Assembly (NCBI GenBank): GCA_026421165.1
Contig: JAPKCQ010000006.1
Span: forward strand, 1-34,221
Direction of reading: 5' to 3'
Source of the DNA: Lewinella sp.
GTDB lineage: Bacteria; Bacteroidota; Bacteroidia; Chitinophagales; Saprospiraceae
DNA: 34,221 nt
Under the pieces are notes generated by a model, which saw only the letters and a program-made list of their open reading frames with translations, did no database searches and was not told the DNA's origin. Below, in pieces: positions 1-9,500 of this stretch (position 1 is the stretch's first letter; each line of letters starts with the position of its first letter). The position numbers and the translations under genes are program-made.

Positions 1-155
1 CCTTTTAGACGCTTCGCTTTTAGACGGCTGCGCCTTTTAGACGCTTCGCTTTTAGGCTTCCGCACGGCTCCGGCAACGCTATAATGTGCGGTAGCCTAAA
101 AGGCGCAGCCGTCTAAAAGGGCGCAGCCCGTCTAAAAGGCGCAGCCGTCTAAACT
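1..155. repeat. Intergenic palindrome of TTTTAGAC units
   Basis: The window opens in a dense inverted repeat. The 24 bases at 19-42 are perfectly complementary to 130-153. An inner stem pairs 49-57 (CTTTTAGGC) with 94-102, followed by CCGCA/TGCGG near the loop. The right arm holds three near-tandem units of GGCGCAGCCGTCTAAAA, starting at 102, 119 and 138. The left arm alternates TTTTAGACGCTTCGC and TTTTAGACGGCTGCGCC. The element could form a long hairpin or cruciform. It has no reading frame worth naming, and it may continue to the left of the window. Confidence 0.8.
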
Positions 156-233
156 TCCCGTGCCTAAAAAAAAGGAAACTTAACCAACAAACCAATCGTT
201 AGCCCGATATTACCCGCCCAAATCAACCAGCTA

Positions 234-1487
234 ATGAAAAAATCAGGAGGGCCCGCCAATAAATTCCCCTTTGCAGAAGAGATCGTGAAAGGCTACGTGG
301 AGGACCAGCGAAGCCGACCGTTGCCAGACTTCAGCAACACCGAAAAAACTTTCGCTCACCTCCCCGACTGGCACCTAGTACAAAGCGGCCGGATGTTCAA
401 TATAATGGGTAAATCCTGGCTAACCAACATAATGGGTTTCATTGGTGTGCCTGCGGTAAAATTAGGTCTGCCGGGAGCGGCCTGGGCCGTTAAAAACACC
501 GTCTACCGTCAGTTTGTAGGGGGGACTAGTTTGATAGAGGCTCTGCCGGCCATCGAAAACCTCTACGAGCAAAACGTTACCAGTATCCTCGATTACGGCG
601 CCGAAGCGAAGAACTCCGATAAGGATTATAATTTCTTCATGAAAGAAACCCTGCGTGGCATCGACTTTAGCGCCGAAGCGCCCGCCGCCAACGCCGTGGT
701 GGTGAAGATCACAGCTCTGGGACCTAACGAAATGCTGGCCCGCCTTAACGACGCTCCGCTCGACTCCGATGACGATACCCTCGCCCACCTCCAAGCTACT
801 TTAAAACGCCTCGACGCCATCTGCGCGCAGGCCGAAAAACGCGATGTTCACGTGTATATCGATGGGGAGGAAAGTTGGCTGCAAAACACTATTGACCAGC
901 TTGCCGATCGTATGATGGCCCGGTATAATCAGGAGAAAATTATCGTACACAATACCTTTCAAATGTACCGCCACGACCGGCTGGAATTCTTGAAAGATAG
1001 CCATGAGAAAGCCCGTAGAGAAGGGTATAAGCTGGGGGCCAAACTCGTTCGTGGGGCCTACATGGTCAAAGAAAATGCCCGCGCCAAAGAGCAGGGCTAC
1101 AAGACACCGATCCAGCCTAGCCTGGAAGCTACCCACCGTGATTACAACGATGCTCTACGCTACTGCTTGGAGAACGTTAACGAAATTTCTACCTGCGTCG
1201 GTACCCACAACGAAGCCTCCGTCCGCTTGATGGTCGAGCTACTCCGTGATCATGACATCCCGCGCAACCACCCGAACATCCGCAGTGCCCAGTTGCTCGG
1301 TATGTCCGACAACCTTACCTTTAACCTCGCCGCCGACGGCTACAACGCTTCTAAGTATATGGTATACGGCCCCGTTACGGAAGTACTACCTTACTTGGTG
1401 CGCCGCGCCCAGGAGAATGCTTCCATTACCGGAGAGATGGGACGGGAGCTTAAGATGATCCGGGAGGAAATAAAGCGGAGGCACTGA
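234..1487 (+). CDS. Proline dehydrogenase (monofunctional PRODH)
   Basis: FAD enzyme that oxidises L-proline to pyrroline-5-carboxylate, the first step of proline catabolism, passing electrons to the quinone pool. The 417-residue chain carries the PRODH barrel. Visible motifs are YIDGEESW (208-215), KLVRGAYM (270-277), VGTHNEAS (322-329), a QLLGMSDN-LTFNLA run (353-366), KYMVYGPV (374-381) and the proline-binding PYLVRRAQEN (386-395). There is no P5C dehydrogenase domain, so this is the monofunctional, mitochondrial-like form rather than bifunctional PutA. No P5C dehydrogenase gene lies in the window. The ATG at 234 begins a sensible N-terminus (MKKSGGPANK). The serine ammonia-lyase gene follows 70 bp downstream on the same strand, so the two amino-acid-degrading genes may be co-expressed. 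Confidence 0.93.
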   Translation: MKKSGGPANKFPFAEEIVKGYVEDQRSRPLPDFSNTEKTFAHLPDWHLVQSGRMFNIMGKSWLTNIMGFIGVPAVKLGLPGAAWAVKNTVYRQFVGGTSLIEALPAIENLYEQNVTSILDYGAEAKNSDKDYNFFMKETLRGIDFSAEAPAANAVVVKITALGPNEMLARLNDAPLDSDDDTLAHLQATLKRLDAICAQAEKRDVHVYIDGEESWLQNTIDQLADRMMARYNQEKIIVHNTFQMYRHDRLEFLKDSHEKARREGYKLGAKLVRGAYMVKENARAKEQGYKTPIQPSLEATHRDYNDALRYCLENVNEISTCVGTHNEASVRLMVELLRDHDIPRNHPNIRSAQLLGMSDNLTFNLAADGYNASKYMVYGPVTEVLPYLVRRAQENASITGEMGRELKMIREEIKRRH

Positions 1488-1557
1488 TAAATATTTGTCG
1501 TGACAACAACCTATCTTTCCGGCCTTAATCAACCGCTGCCTAAGGCAGCATTCCGGC

Positions 1558-2982
1558 ATGCATAGTATCTCCGTCTTCGACATTTTTAAAATCGGCGTAG
1601 GCCCGTCTAGCTCTCACACCCTCGGCCCGTGGAAAGCGGCGCTTGCGTTTCGGGAGTTACTTCCGGATGCGCGGGAGGTAGTTACCCTAAGAGTCCTTCT
1701 TTATGGATCATTGAGTAAAACCGGAATCGGTCACGGAACCGACATCGCGGTACAGCTAGGGCTTGAAGGTTTCGACCCTGAGACGATTGAAACGGCGGAT
1801 ATACCTTTTCACATCAGTCGCATTTGTTCGGAGAAGCTATTGCAACTTGCACAAGGAGAGGAAGGGCCGGTTAATGTACCCTTCGATCCGTCGGTCGACA
1901 TCGTTTTCGAACAACGCAGTAGATCCTTTCATCCGAACGGGCTTACGTTCATTGCCCGCCTGAGCTCCGGCCGGAAGGTTAGGCGGACGTACTATTCCAT
2001 CGGCGGAGGGTTCATCGTCCGGGAAGGGACTTCGAGTAGTTTGGCGACGGGTCCTAAACTTCCATTTCCGATTGAGACGGCCGAAGAACTGCTGTATTAT
2101 GCACGGTCATCCGGAAATTCTATTGCGGAGATCGTTCGGCTCAATGAGCTGAAAGTATACCAAGCGGACTTCCTTAAAGCGGAGATTGACCGGTACCTGA
2201 ACGTCTTTACTTCCGTCGTCCATAAAGGCTGCATCGCCCCGGAAGTAAACTTACCCGGTGGCCTGAACGTGAAGCGCCGAGCAAGGAAAATGGCCGCAAG
2301 GCTACTGGCGCGTCCCGCTTCCCCAGATCCTGTGGCCTTTGACGAACAACTTTGTGCCATCAAACCTGACTTTACGACGATTACGAGCTGGGTAAGCTGC
2401 TTCGCACTGGCCGTTAACGAGGAAAATGCTGCATTGGGTAGAGTAATTACCAGCCCAACTAACGGTGCTGCTGGTGTAATTCCTGCCGTACTTTTCTACT
2501 ACCGTTATTTCTGTAAGGGAGCCAACGTTGCTGGCGAGCGAAACTTCTTTCTCGTCGCGGGTGAAATCGGGTCTTTGTTCAAGAAAAATGCAACCATTTC
2601 CGCAGCAGAGGGCGGTTGTCAGGCCGAGATTGGCGTAAGCTCCGCCATGGCCGCTGCTGCCCTGACGGAAGCCCTCGGCGGAACTCCCGAGCAAACCCTA
2701 ATGGCCGCTGAAATTGCGATGGAGCACCACCTCGGTCTCACTTGCGATCCCATCGGTGGCCTCGTCCAGATTCCCTGCATCGAGCGCAATGCGATGGGGG
2801 CGATGAAGGCAATTACGGCTGCAAACCTTGCGCTACAATCTGAGCCAGATGATGCAGTTGTGGACCTTGATTCCGTTATTCAAACGATGCTGGATACTGC
2901 TAGGGCTATGCATTCGGATTATAAGGAGACGGCTGAGGGAGGCTTGGCGATACGGGTTTCCGTGGCTGCCGCCAGTTGCTAG
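1558..2982 (+). CDS. sdaA: L-serine ammonia-lyase, iron-sulfur type, single chain
   Basis: Deaminates L-serine to pyruvate and ammonia using a [4Fe-4S] cluster. The 474-residue chain joins the beta and alpha domains, as in E. coli SdaA. Visible motifs are VGPSSSHTLGPW (14-25), GHGTD, SPTNGAAGVIPAVL in the middle, and the cluster cysteines C354, C396 and C407. Their 42 and 11 residue spacing is the one expected for this family. The C-terminal GGLVQIPCIERNAMGA segment is intact. The ATG at 1558 gives MHSISVFDIFKIG, the normal start of the family. The gene lies 70 bp after proline dehydrogenase and ends before a strong terminator hairpin. Confidence 0.95.
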   Translation: MHSISVFDIFKIGVGPSSSHTLGPWKAALAFRELLPDAREVVTLRVLLYGSLSKTGIGHGTDIAVQLGLEGFDPETIETADIPFHISRICSEKLLQLAQGEEGPVNVPFDPSVDIVFEQRSRSFHPNGLTFIARLSSGRKVRRTYYSIGGGFIVREGTSSSLATGPKLPFPIETAEELLYYARSSGNSIAEIVRLNELKVYQADFLKAEIDRYLNVFTSVVHKGCIAPEVNLPGGLNVKRRARKMAARLLARPASPDPVAFDEQLCAIKPDFTTITSWVSCFALAVNEENAALGRVITSPTNGAAGVIPAVLFYYRYFCKGANVAGERNFFLVAGEIGSLFKKNATISAAEGGCQAEIGVSSAMAAAALTEALGGTPEQTLMAAEIAMEHHLGLTCDPIGGLVQIPCIERNAMGAMKAITAANLALQSEPDDAVVDLDSVIQTMLDTARAMHSDYKETAEGGLAIRVSVAAASC

Positions 2983-3102
2983 TCTGGTCGATGATCATTC
3001 CGTGAGTGAGCTCACGAAGTACTCTTTGAATACGGGTCTTTAGTGCTTTGTTTGAGGCAACTTGGGCGGAGGAAGGCAAGAAGGTTAAGGAAGAACGCCG
3101 TA

Positions 3103-3148
3103 AAAATAAAAACAGCCATGACCTTAGGGCCACGGCTGTTTTTATTTT
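3103..3148. terminator. Bidirectional intrinsic terminator
   Basis: AAAATAAAAACAGCC at 3103-3117 pairs perfectly over 15 bp with GGCTGTTTTTATTTT at 3134-3148. Because the stem is A-rich on one side and T-rich on the other, it gives a U-tract in both directions. It lies between the convergent serine ammonia-lyase and dihydrolipoyl dehydrogenase genes and can serve both. A second perfect 8-bp hairpin (TGCTAGCT/AGCTAGCA) follows at 3150-3168. I see no convincing gene in the rest of 2983-3222. Confidence 0.85.
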
Positions 3149-3222
3149 GTGCTAGCTGGGAGCTAGCATCTTGCGGCCGGAGTTTGCCTCGGAAGCTCGC
3201 ACACGGAGTTGTACCGGCCGGG

Positions 3223-4620
3223 TTAGAGGTGAATTACTTCACCGTAAGCGGCAGCAGCAGCTTCCATAATAGCTTCAGACATGGTAGGGTGGGGGTGGAT
3301 CGACTTGACGATCTCCATACCTGTAGTCTCCAGTTTGCGAGCAACGACTACTTCTGCGATCATTTCCGTTACGTTGGCACCGACGAAGTGAGCGCCGAGA
3401 AATTCGCCGTACTTGGCGTCGAAGATAACTTTTACGAAACCTTCTTTTACGCCAGCAGCAGTAGCTTTTCCGGAGGCGCTGAAGGGGAACTTGCCTACCT
3501 TCAGTTCGTAACCGGCTTCCTTGGCTGCAGCCTCGGTGTAGCCAACGCTGGCAACTTCGGGAACACAGTACGTACAGCCGGGGATGTTGTTGTAGTTGAT
3601 TGGTTCGGGGTGGTGACCAGCGATGGCTTCGACGCAGGTAATGCCTTCGGCGGTGGCCACGTGGGCTAGGGCCTGGCCCTTGGTTACGTCACCGATGGCG
3701 TAGATGCCGGGCACGTTGGTACGGTACATTTCGTCAGTCTCGATAAGGCCGCGCTCGGTTTTGATGCCGAGGTCCTCCAGACCGATGTTTTCGGTATTGG
3801 GGGCTACGCCGGCGGCGGAGAGGACTATGTCGCACTCAATGATCTCCTCCTTACCCGTCTTGCGGTTTTTGGTGGTGACCTTGAGCACTTTGTTGCTGGT
3901 GTCCACGCTTTCCACGCTGGTATTGACTAGCACCTTGACGCCTTTCTTCTTGAAGATCTTGGTGAGTTCTTTGCTCACGTCGGTATCTTCACGCGGGACG
4001 AGGCCTTCGGGCATGAACTCTACGATGGTCACCTCGGTACCCATGCTGTGGTATACGTAAGCAAACTCAACGCCAATGGCACCGGCACCAACCACTACCA
4101 TACGCTTGGGTTGTTTAGGCAGTGTCATCGCTTTGCGGTATTCGATTACCTTCTCACCGTCGATGGGTAGGTTGGGCAAGGCGCGGGCGCGGGCGCCGGT
4201 TGCAATGATGATGTGTTCTGCATCATAGGTAGTCGCTTTGCCGGAGGGTGAGGTTACTTCGACCTTTTTGCCACGGACCAGCTTACCGGTTCCTTCAATG
4301 ACTTCGATCTTGTTCTTGCGCATGAGGAAGCTGATGCCCTTACTCATCCCGTCGGCTATGCCTCGACTACGGCTAATCACTGCACCAAAGTCAACTTTGG
4401 GCTGACCAACTTTAATGCCGTAGTCTTCGGCGTGCTTGATGTATTCAAATACCTGGGCACTTTTGATGAGGGCTTTTGTAGGAATACAACCCCAGTTCAG
4501 GCAGATGCCACCGAGGTTTTCACGTTCTACAATTGCGACTTTCATGCCGAGTTGTGAGGCACGGATAGCGGCGGGGTAACCGCCGGGGCCACTGCCGATT
4601 ACAATGAGGTCGTAAGCCAT
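3223..4620 (-). CDS. lpdA: Dihydrolipoyl dehydrogenase (E3)
   Basis: Flavoprotein that reoxidises dihydrolipoamide with NAD+ in 2-oxoacid dehydrogenase complexes or the glycine cleavage system. The 465-residue chain shows the FAD-binding GSGPGGYPAA (9-18) and the redox disulfide in GGICLNWGCIPTKAL with C40 and C45. It also has the NAD-binding GAGAIGVEF, the second FAD motif AIGDVT, and the C-terminal HPHPTMSE with the catalytic His444-Glu449 pair. Length and motifs are normal for the family. No E1 or E2 gene is adjacent, so the partner complex cannot be told from context. The start at 4620 is preceded by a perfect Bacteroidota -7 element at 4649-4656. A DtxR-type regulator lies 115 bp upstream on the same strand. 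Confidence 0.96.
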   Translation of the reverse strand: MAYDLIVIGSGPGGYPAAIRASQLGMKVAIVERENLGGICLNWGCIPTKALIKSAQVFEYIKHAEDYGIKVGQPKVDFGAVISRSRGIADGMSKGISFLMRKNKIEVIEGTGKLVRGKKVEVTSPSGKATTYDAEHIIIATGARARALPNLPIDGEKVIEYRKAMTLPKQPKRMVVVGAGAIGVEFAYVYHSMGTEVTIVEFMPEGLVPREDTDVSKELTKIFKKKGVKVLVNTSVESVDTSNKVLKVTTKNRKTGKEEIIECDIVLSAAGVAPNTENIGLEDLGIKTERGLIETDEMYRTNVPGIYAIGDVTKGQALAHVATAEGITCVEAIAGHHPEPINYNNIPGCTYCVPEVASVGYTEAAAKEAGYELKVGKFPFSASGKATAAGVKEGFVKVIFDAKYGEFLGAHFVGANVTEMIAEVVVARKLETTGMEIVKSIHPHPTMSEAIMEAAAAAYGEVIHL

Positions 4621-4648
4621 AGTTTTATCTGGTTTTTCGTTTCAAGGA

Positions 4649-4656
4649 CAAAGGTA
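4649..4656 (-). promoter_or_regulatory. -7 element upstream of lpdA
   Basis: Read on the minus strand this is TACCTTTG, a perfect match to the Bacteroidota -7 consensus TAnnTTTG, 28 bases before the lpdA ATG. I see no matching TTTG at the expected -33 distance, so the call rests on one element. Confidence 0.5.
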
Positions 4657-4674
4657 GGGAATTAGACCTTCAGA

Positions 4675-4734
4675 AGTTAGACCGTTAGCCGTAAGGCTGA
4701 AGTATATAATTTCTAAAGAATTAACGGTCTAACT
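4675..4734. repeat. Inverted repeat with TTAGACC phrases
   Basis: AGTTAGACCGTTA (4675-4687) pairs perfectly with TAACGGTCTAACT (4722-4734). The loop contains a small AGCC/GGCT hairpin. The element starts immediately past the stop codon of the DtxR-type gene and could help end its transcript. The adjacent sequence from 4662 repeats the same TTAGACC wording, which recurs near 31985-32034. Confidence 0.6.
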
Positions 4735-4735
4735 C

Positions 4736-5386
4736 CTAACGGACTAAAAGCCTATCCGCAGCCACTTTACTGAAGGTTGACTTTTCGTGCCCGGGGTAAG
4801 AGATGGTTAATGATCCGTCAAATGCTTCCCGGTGATGGATAGTCAGGACGGTATTGAGGCCCAGCTTCCGGTCATTGAGGAAATGAAGGAAATCATTAGA
4901 ATCGTGGGCTAGACCAACAATGGTCACCGTCTGGCCTCCATTACAATCGCTTAGGCGGCGGTGGTTCGCTTTAACGTAGTTACCGGCTTTGTCGGGAATG
5001 GGGGACCCGTGAGGATCCACCGTGGGGTAGCCCATTAGTTCGTCCATTCGCGAGAAAAAACCAGAAGACTTTACGTGTTCAATCTGCTCGGCAATTGCGT
5101 GGACTTCTTCCCAGCCGAAACCCATTTGCTCCACCAGGAACATTTCGGTGAGTCGGTGCTTCCTGACGATGAGCGCCGCGGCTTTTCGTCCTGCTGGGGT
5201 TAGGCACAGCGGTTTGTATTTTTCGTAATGGACAAGCCCTGCCTCTGCGAGTTTGCGCACCATACTGTTGGCCGATGGCTTACTCACACCGAGGGATCGT
5301 GAGAGCTCAGAAACTGCCACTTGACCCTTTGCGTCGGCAAGGGAAATAAGGGTTTTGAGGTAATTTTCTTCGGTAACGGTTGCCAT
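4736..5386 (-). CDS. DtxR/MntR-family metal-dependent regulator
   Basis: Cytoplasmic metal-sensing transcription factor, 216 residues. Residues 1-65 form a winged helix-turn-helix (VSELSRSLGVSKPSANSMVR at 25-44, YEKYKPLCLTPAGRKAA at 54-70). Residues 70-120 are the dimerisation and metal domain, with H77, E100, E103 and H104 matching the MntR/DtxR ligand pattern. Residues about 145-216 look like an FeoA/SH3-like C-terminal domain. The N-terminal ligand positions equivalent to MntR Asp8 and Glu11 read Asn8 and Lys11. Metal specificity (Mn or Fe) therefore cannot be assigned. No metal transporter gene is adjacent, so targets are unknown. The start MATVTEENYL is the usual one for the family. Confidence 0.9.
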   Translation of the reverse strand: MATVTEENYLKTLISLADAKGQVAVSELSRSLGVSKPSANSMVRKLAEAGLVHYEKYKPLCLTPAGRKAAALIVRKHRLTEMFLVEQMGFGWEEVHAIAEQIEHVKSSGFFSRMDELMGYPTVDPHGSPIPDKAGNYVKANHRRLSDCNGGQTVTIVGLAHDSNDFLHFLNDRKLGLNTVLTIHHREAFDGSLTISYPGHEKSTFSKVAADRLLVR

Positions 5387-5506
5387 CTGGGAACAAAGAT
5401 AACGTCAAGATGAAGAACCATCGCCTTAAACGCAAATCTTTACTCCAGTAGGGGAATACACAACAAAACGTTATCTTTCTCTGTCTTTAAAGTATATCTT
5501 ACAGCT

Positions 5507-6316
5507 ATGTTACGTCCTCTGACCTTTCTTACATTTTGTCTTTTTTGTTCAAGCGTTTTGATCGCGCAACAACGTTTACCTGGTAACAGCAACATCTATG
5601 GTGCAACGGGTAAAGGACTTGTGTATGATAACGAGATGACGTTTAATATATCGCTTGCTTCTCCCCGTAATTTCCTGATCGGGATGCGTTCAGGTAAGCT
5701 TGTCTCCTTTGATGAAATGCGCTACTGGTCCCTGTCTTTTGGTGACCTCCGCCATCCGCGTGAACGCCGCGAAAACCCTGACCGGATCAACTTGCTGACT
5801 AACCGGGTGAGCCGGGCCTATGTATTTGGTAGGCAGAACCAATTGTACGCTCTGCGGCTCGGGTTCGGTAAACGTAAGTACTTCAGTGAAAAGGCACGCC
5901 AGCGGGGCGTTGCCGTAGGTTACTCCTATGAATTTGGCCCAACGTTGGGCATCCTCAAGCCTTACTATCTGGAAGTGGACGCTGGCGAACCTAACAGCAA
6001 CCGTATCATCGATATACGCCATACCGGTATCAACACCGCCGAATTTCTTAACCAGGACCGCATCTTCGGCGCTTCGGCGTGGACGCAGGGTATTGACGAG
6101 CTGTCCATCCGCCCGGGTATCCACGCCAAAGCTGCCGCGCATTTCGCCTTCGGCGCCTACGATGAGATGGCAAAATCCTTGGAGGCAGGTATCTCCGCAG
6201 ACTTTCTGCTGGGTGAAACTGACATTATGATTGAAAGCGACCTTACGCCGGGCGTCACTAATAATCCGCTGCACATTAGTTTATTTATTAACGTGCAGTT
6301 GGGCAAGCGCTGGTAG
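5507..6316 (+). CDS. Conserved-looking exported beta-barrel-like protein, function unknown
   Basis: 269 residues. A signal peptide is evident (residues 1-20, hydrophobic core TFLTFCLFCSSVLIA before QQ). The mature chain alternates aromatic and polar strands and ends in NVQLGKRW, a C-terminal aromatic residue typical of outer-membrane barrels. Segments such as FGRQNQLYALRLGFGKRKYF and RGVAVGYSYEFGPTLG resemble an uncharacterised Bacteroidota family as I remember it, but I cannot name a function. The ATG at 5507 follows a TATCTTTC box (5472-5479) that is one base from the -7 consensus. It stands divergent from the DtxR-type gene, so shared regulation is possible but not shown. Confidence 0.8.
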   Translation: MLRPLTFLTFCLFCSSVLIAQQRLPGNSNIYGATGKGLVYDNEMTFNISLASPRNFLIGMRSGKLVSFDEMRYWSLSFGDLRHPRERRENPDRINLLTNRVSRAYVFGRQNQLYALRLGFGKRKYFSEKARQRGVAVGYSYEFGPTLGILKPYYLEVDAGEPNSNRIIDIRHTGINTAEFLNQDRIFGASAWTQGIDELSIRPGIHAKAAAHFAFGAYDEMAKSLEAGISADFLLGETDIMIESDLTPGVTNNPLHISLFINVQLGKRW

Positions 6317-6448
6317 AAAAAGGGTAGGGGCTGTACCCCGACTTTCAACGCGTTTTGGAACACGGAATAGCTGCAAGTCTATCCGGCCGTTAAGCTTGAA
6401 ACGAGGTCGTGTCTTTACACCACCTTACGCTCTCAAAAGCGGTCTTTG

Positions 6449-6465
6449 GCACCTGCGGCCGCGCC
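6449..6465 (+). repeat. Copy of dispersed CACCTGCG element
   Basis: GCACCTGCGGCCGCGCC in the spacer before the FG-GAP lipoprotein gene. It matches positions 3-19 of the dispersed element TTGCACCTGCGGCCGCGCC described in the findings. Confidence 0.7.
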
Positions 6466-6511
6466 TGATGACCACTTGTTTTGAACGAAAATAGGCCCGT
6501 TAAAACATCGT

Positions 6512-6519
6512 TACCTTTA
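6512..6519 (+). promoter_or_regulatory. Possible -7 element
   Basis: TACCTTTA, one base from TAnnTTTG, lies 19 bases before the ATG of the FG-GAP lipoprotein gene. The same octamer stands at the same distance before the PorP/SprF gene (29414-29421), which adds some weight. No clear -33 element is seen. Confidence 0.4.
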
Positions 6520-6538
6520 CGCACCCACAAGTAAAGTC

Positions 6539-9500
6539 ATGATGAATACGTTTCGCGCCTGTTTTCTGCTGCTACCTCTACTTCTACTGGTCGCATGCGG
6601 AGGAGAGAACATTAAGGTCACAAACACAAGTAGTTCTGCCTCGGCAGCCGAAACGGTAACCGACTTGTTCGCTAGCCAGGAACCATCTGCCACCGGAATC
6701 GGATTTGTGAATTCGGTGGAAGTGAACGAGAAATTAAACTACGTTAATTACGCCTACATCTTCAACGGTGGAGGTGTGGCAATGCTCGATTTTGACCAGG
6801 ATGGCCTAATGGACCTCTACTTCGTAAGCAACCAAAAAGAGAATAAGCTCTACCGCAACGCTGGTGACTGGGAATTTGAGGACATGACCTCAGCCGCCGG
6901 AGTAGCCGCCGTCGGAGGACTCAAATCGGGTGTAACTATTGTGGATGTAAACGCTGACGGTTATCCAGATATTTACCTGGCGCGAACGGGCTTGCAAAAA
7001 AGCAAAGGTCCCCAGCCTGAGCGCAAAAACGAACTGTTCGTCAACCAGAAAAACGGAACGTTTAAGGAGGAAGCCGGTCGCTACGGACTGGACAGCGACC
7101 GGGCCACCAACCACGCCAATTTCTTTGATTACGACGGCGACGGCGACCTGGATTGTTACCTGCTGAACATCCCAACCGATTTCAGTGCCGTTAATAAGAT
7201 GCGTGCGCAGCAGACTAAGGACGGCATAAAACGCATTACCACCCCTGCGCACGAATACGAATCGGACCAGCTGCTGCGCAACGATGGCACTCACTTTACC
7301 GACGTGACGATGGCGGCCGGACTCTACAACTACGGCTTCTCGCTCAGCTCGATTGTACACGACTTTAACCGCGATGGCCGGCCGGATATCTACATCGCCA
7401 ACGATTACATCGGATCAGATAATATTTATATAAACCAAGGCAACGGCACCTTCAAGGATCAGGCTTCTACTTACTTACGCCATTCCTCGCTTAATTCAAT
7501 GGGGAGTGACCTGGCTGACCTAAACGGCGATGACCTTCCCGATCTGGTTACCGTAGACATGCTGGCCGACGACCCCGTACGGGTTAAAAGCCTAGAAAAT
7601 GGCATGCGCCCGGATCGTTATAACTCCCTGACCCGCCTTGGTTATGGCCATCAGATGATGCGCAATCAGATGCAGATCAACAACGGAAATGGCTTCTCCG
7701 AGGTGGGCGAAATGGCCGGGATCTCCGCTACCGATTGGAGCTGGGCACCCCTCCTGGCTGATTTTGATAACGACGGAAATACCGACGTTTTTATCTCCAA
7801 CGGATACCGCTATGACGTAACAGATCTTGATTTTATCGCCTTCACTTCCGATTCGTTGATGGCCACCGGACTATTAAAAGCTTCAGATTCAAAAGCTTAC
7901 CAAACTTACCTTTCGCTGATCCCAACGGCGCCGCAATCCAATCATTTATACCGCAATTTGGGCAACCTCCAATTTGAAGAAGCAGCCGATGCTTGGGGCC
8001 TGGGAGGTAACAATTATTCCAGTAGTGCCGTATACGGAGACCTGGACAACGACGGAGATGTTGATCTCGTGGTCGCCACCCTTGATTCGCCGCCGTTGGT
8101 GTACCGAAACCAGGCAATTGAGAAAGGGGTGGGTGGTAACTGGCTGCAAATTAAGGCTGAAGGCTCCGTCGAGAATCCATTCGGCTACGGGCTTACGGCT
8201 ACTGCGGTAGTTGAAGGCCGGCGTTTCGTGCGGGAGTTACAGCCGGTTCGCGGCTTCCTAGGGTCTATCGATCCGGTCTTACACTTTGGCTTGGGCGGGG
8301 TAGACCAGATCGACCGTTTGGAGTTGCTTTGGCCCGATGGGAAGACGCAAGTTCTCGAAGATATTGCCGTAAATCAGCGCCTCATCGCAGCGTATAAAGA
8401 TGCCGGTAATGGCAAGTTGCAGGGCGCGGCCGCAGGTGCAAAGCTGTTCTCTTATCCCGCGGATCAACGGGGAATAAAATTTGTTCACCGTGAAAATGTG
8501 TTCGACGACTTCGACCGCCAGGCCCTCATCCCCAGAATGCTTAGCCGCGAAGGCCCGGCCTTGGTCATCGGAGACCTGAACGGCGACGGACGGGAAGACG
8601 CATTCTTCGGTGGAGCGGCAGGAAGCGCCTCTTCGATCTTCTTCCAAGAAAGCAACGGAACGTTCGAGGCATCGCCGAACCAACTTCCGGACGCGGAAAA
8701 ACGCTACGAAGACGTAAACGCTTTGCTCTTCGACGCGGATGGCGACGGAGACAATGACCTGTACGTAACCAGCGGCGGCAGCGCTTTTGCTAACGGTTCC
8801 GACCGTTACCAAGATCGGTTGTACCGCAATGAAGGAGGTAAGTTCGTGAGGGCCACTTTGCCGATCATGCAGACTAGTACCGGGCCCGTTCGAGCCGTTG
8901 ACTATGACGCCGACGGAGATCTGGATCTGGTGGTCGGTGGCCGTTCGGTACCCGGAGGATACCCCCGTGCGTCTCGCTCTTACCTGCTACAAAACAACGG
9001 TGGTAAATTCTCGGACGTAACGGCCAGCGCCATTCCCGAACTGGCCAACATCGGAATGGTAACGAGCATTGCTGTTGGTGATATTGAGGGGGACAACCGT
9101 CCGGAAATAGTTGTTGCCGGAGAGTGGATGGCACTCACTATTTTTACCGCAGGAGACAATGGTTACGCCCGCTCTGGCAACAGCCCGACGGGTACTTCGG
9201 GGAACTGGCAGAGCCTGCTCATCGTTGACCTGTCCGGCGACGGACAAAATGAGATCGTAGCCGGAAACGAAGGCTCAAATAGCCGCTTCAAACCCTCTCC
9301 TGAACGCCCGGTTCGCCTTTACGCCGACGACTTCGACGATAATGGAATGGTGGACCCCATCCTGACCGTTGCGGATGAAAACGGACGCATGGTTCCGATG
9401 ACGACCAAGGCTCAGTTCTTGAAACAATTGCCGGGGATGAAGAAAAAATTTGTCCGTACCAAAAACTACGCCAACGCATCGATAAACGATATTCTTACAT

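Noticed and set aside
3043-3669. Plus-strand open frame of 208 codons
   Set aside because: It crosses the bidirectional terminator and runs antisense to the conserved end of dihydrolipoyl dehydrogenase.
5690-6274. Minus-strand open frame of 194 codons
   Set aside because: It is antisense to the exported beta-barrel-like protein, which has a clear signal peptide and C-terminal barrel motif.
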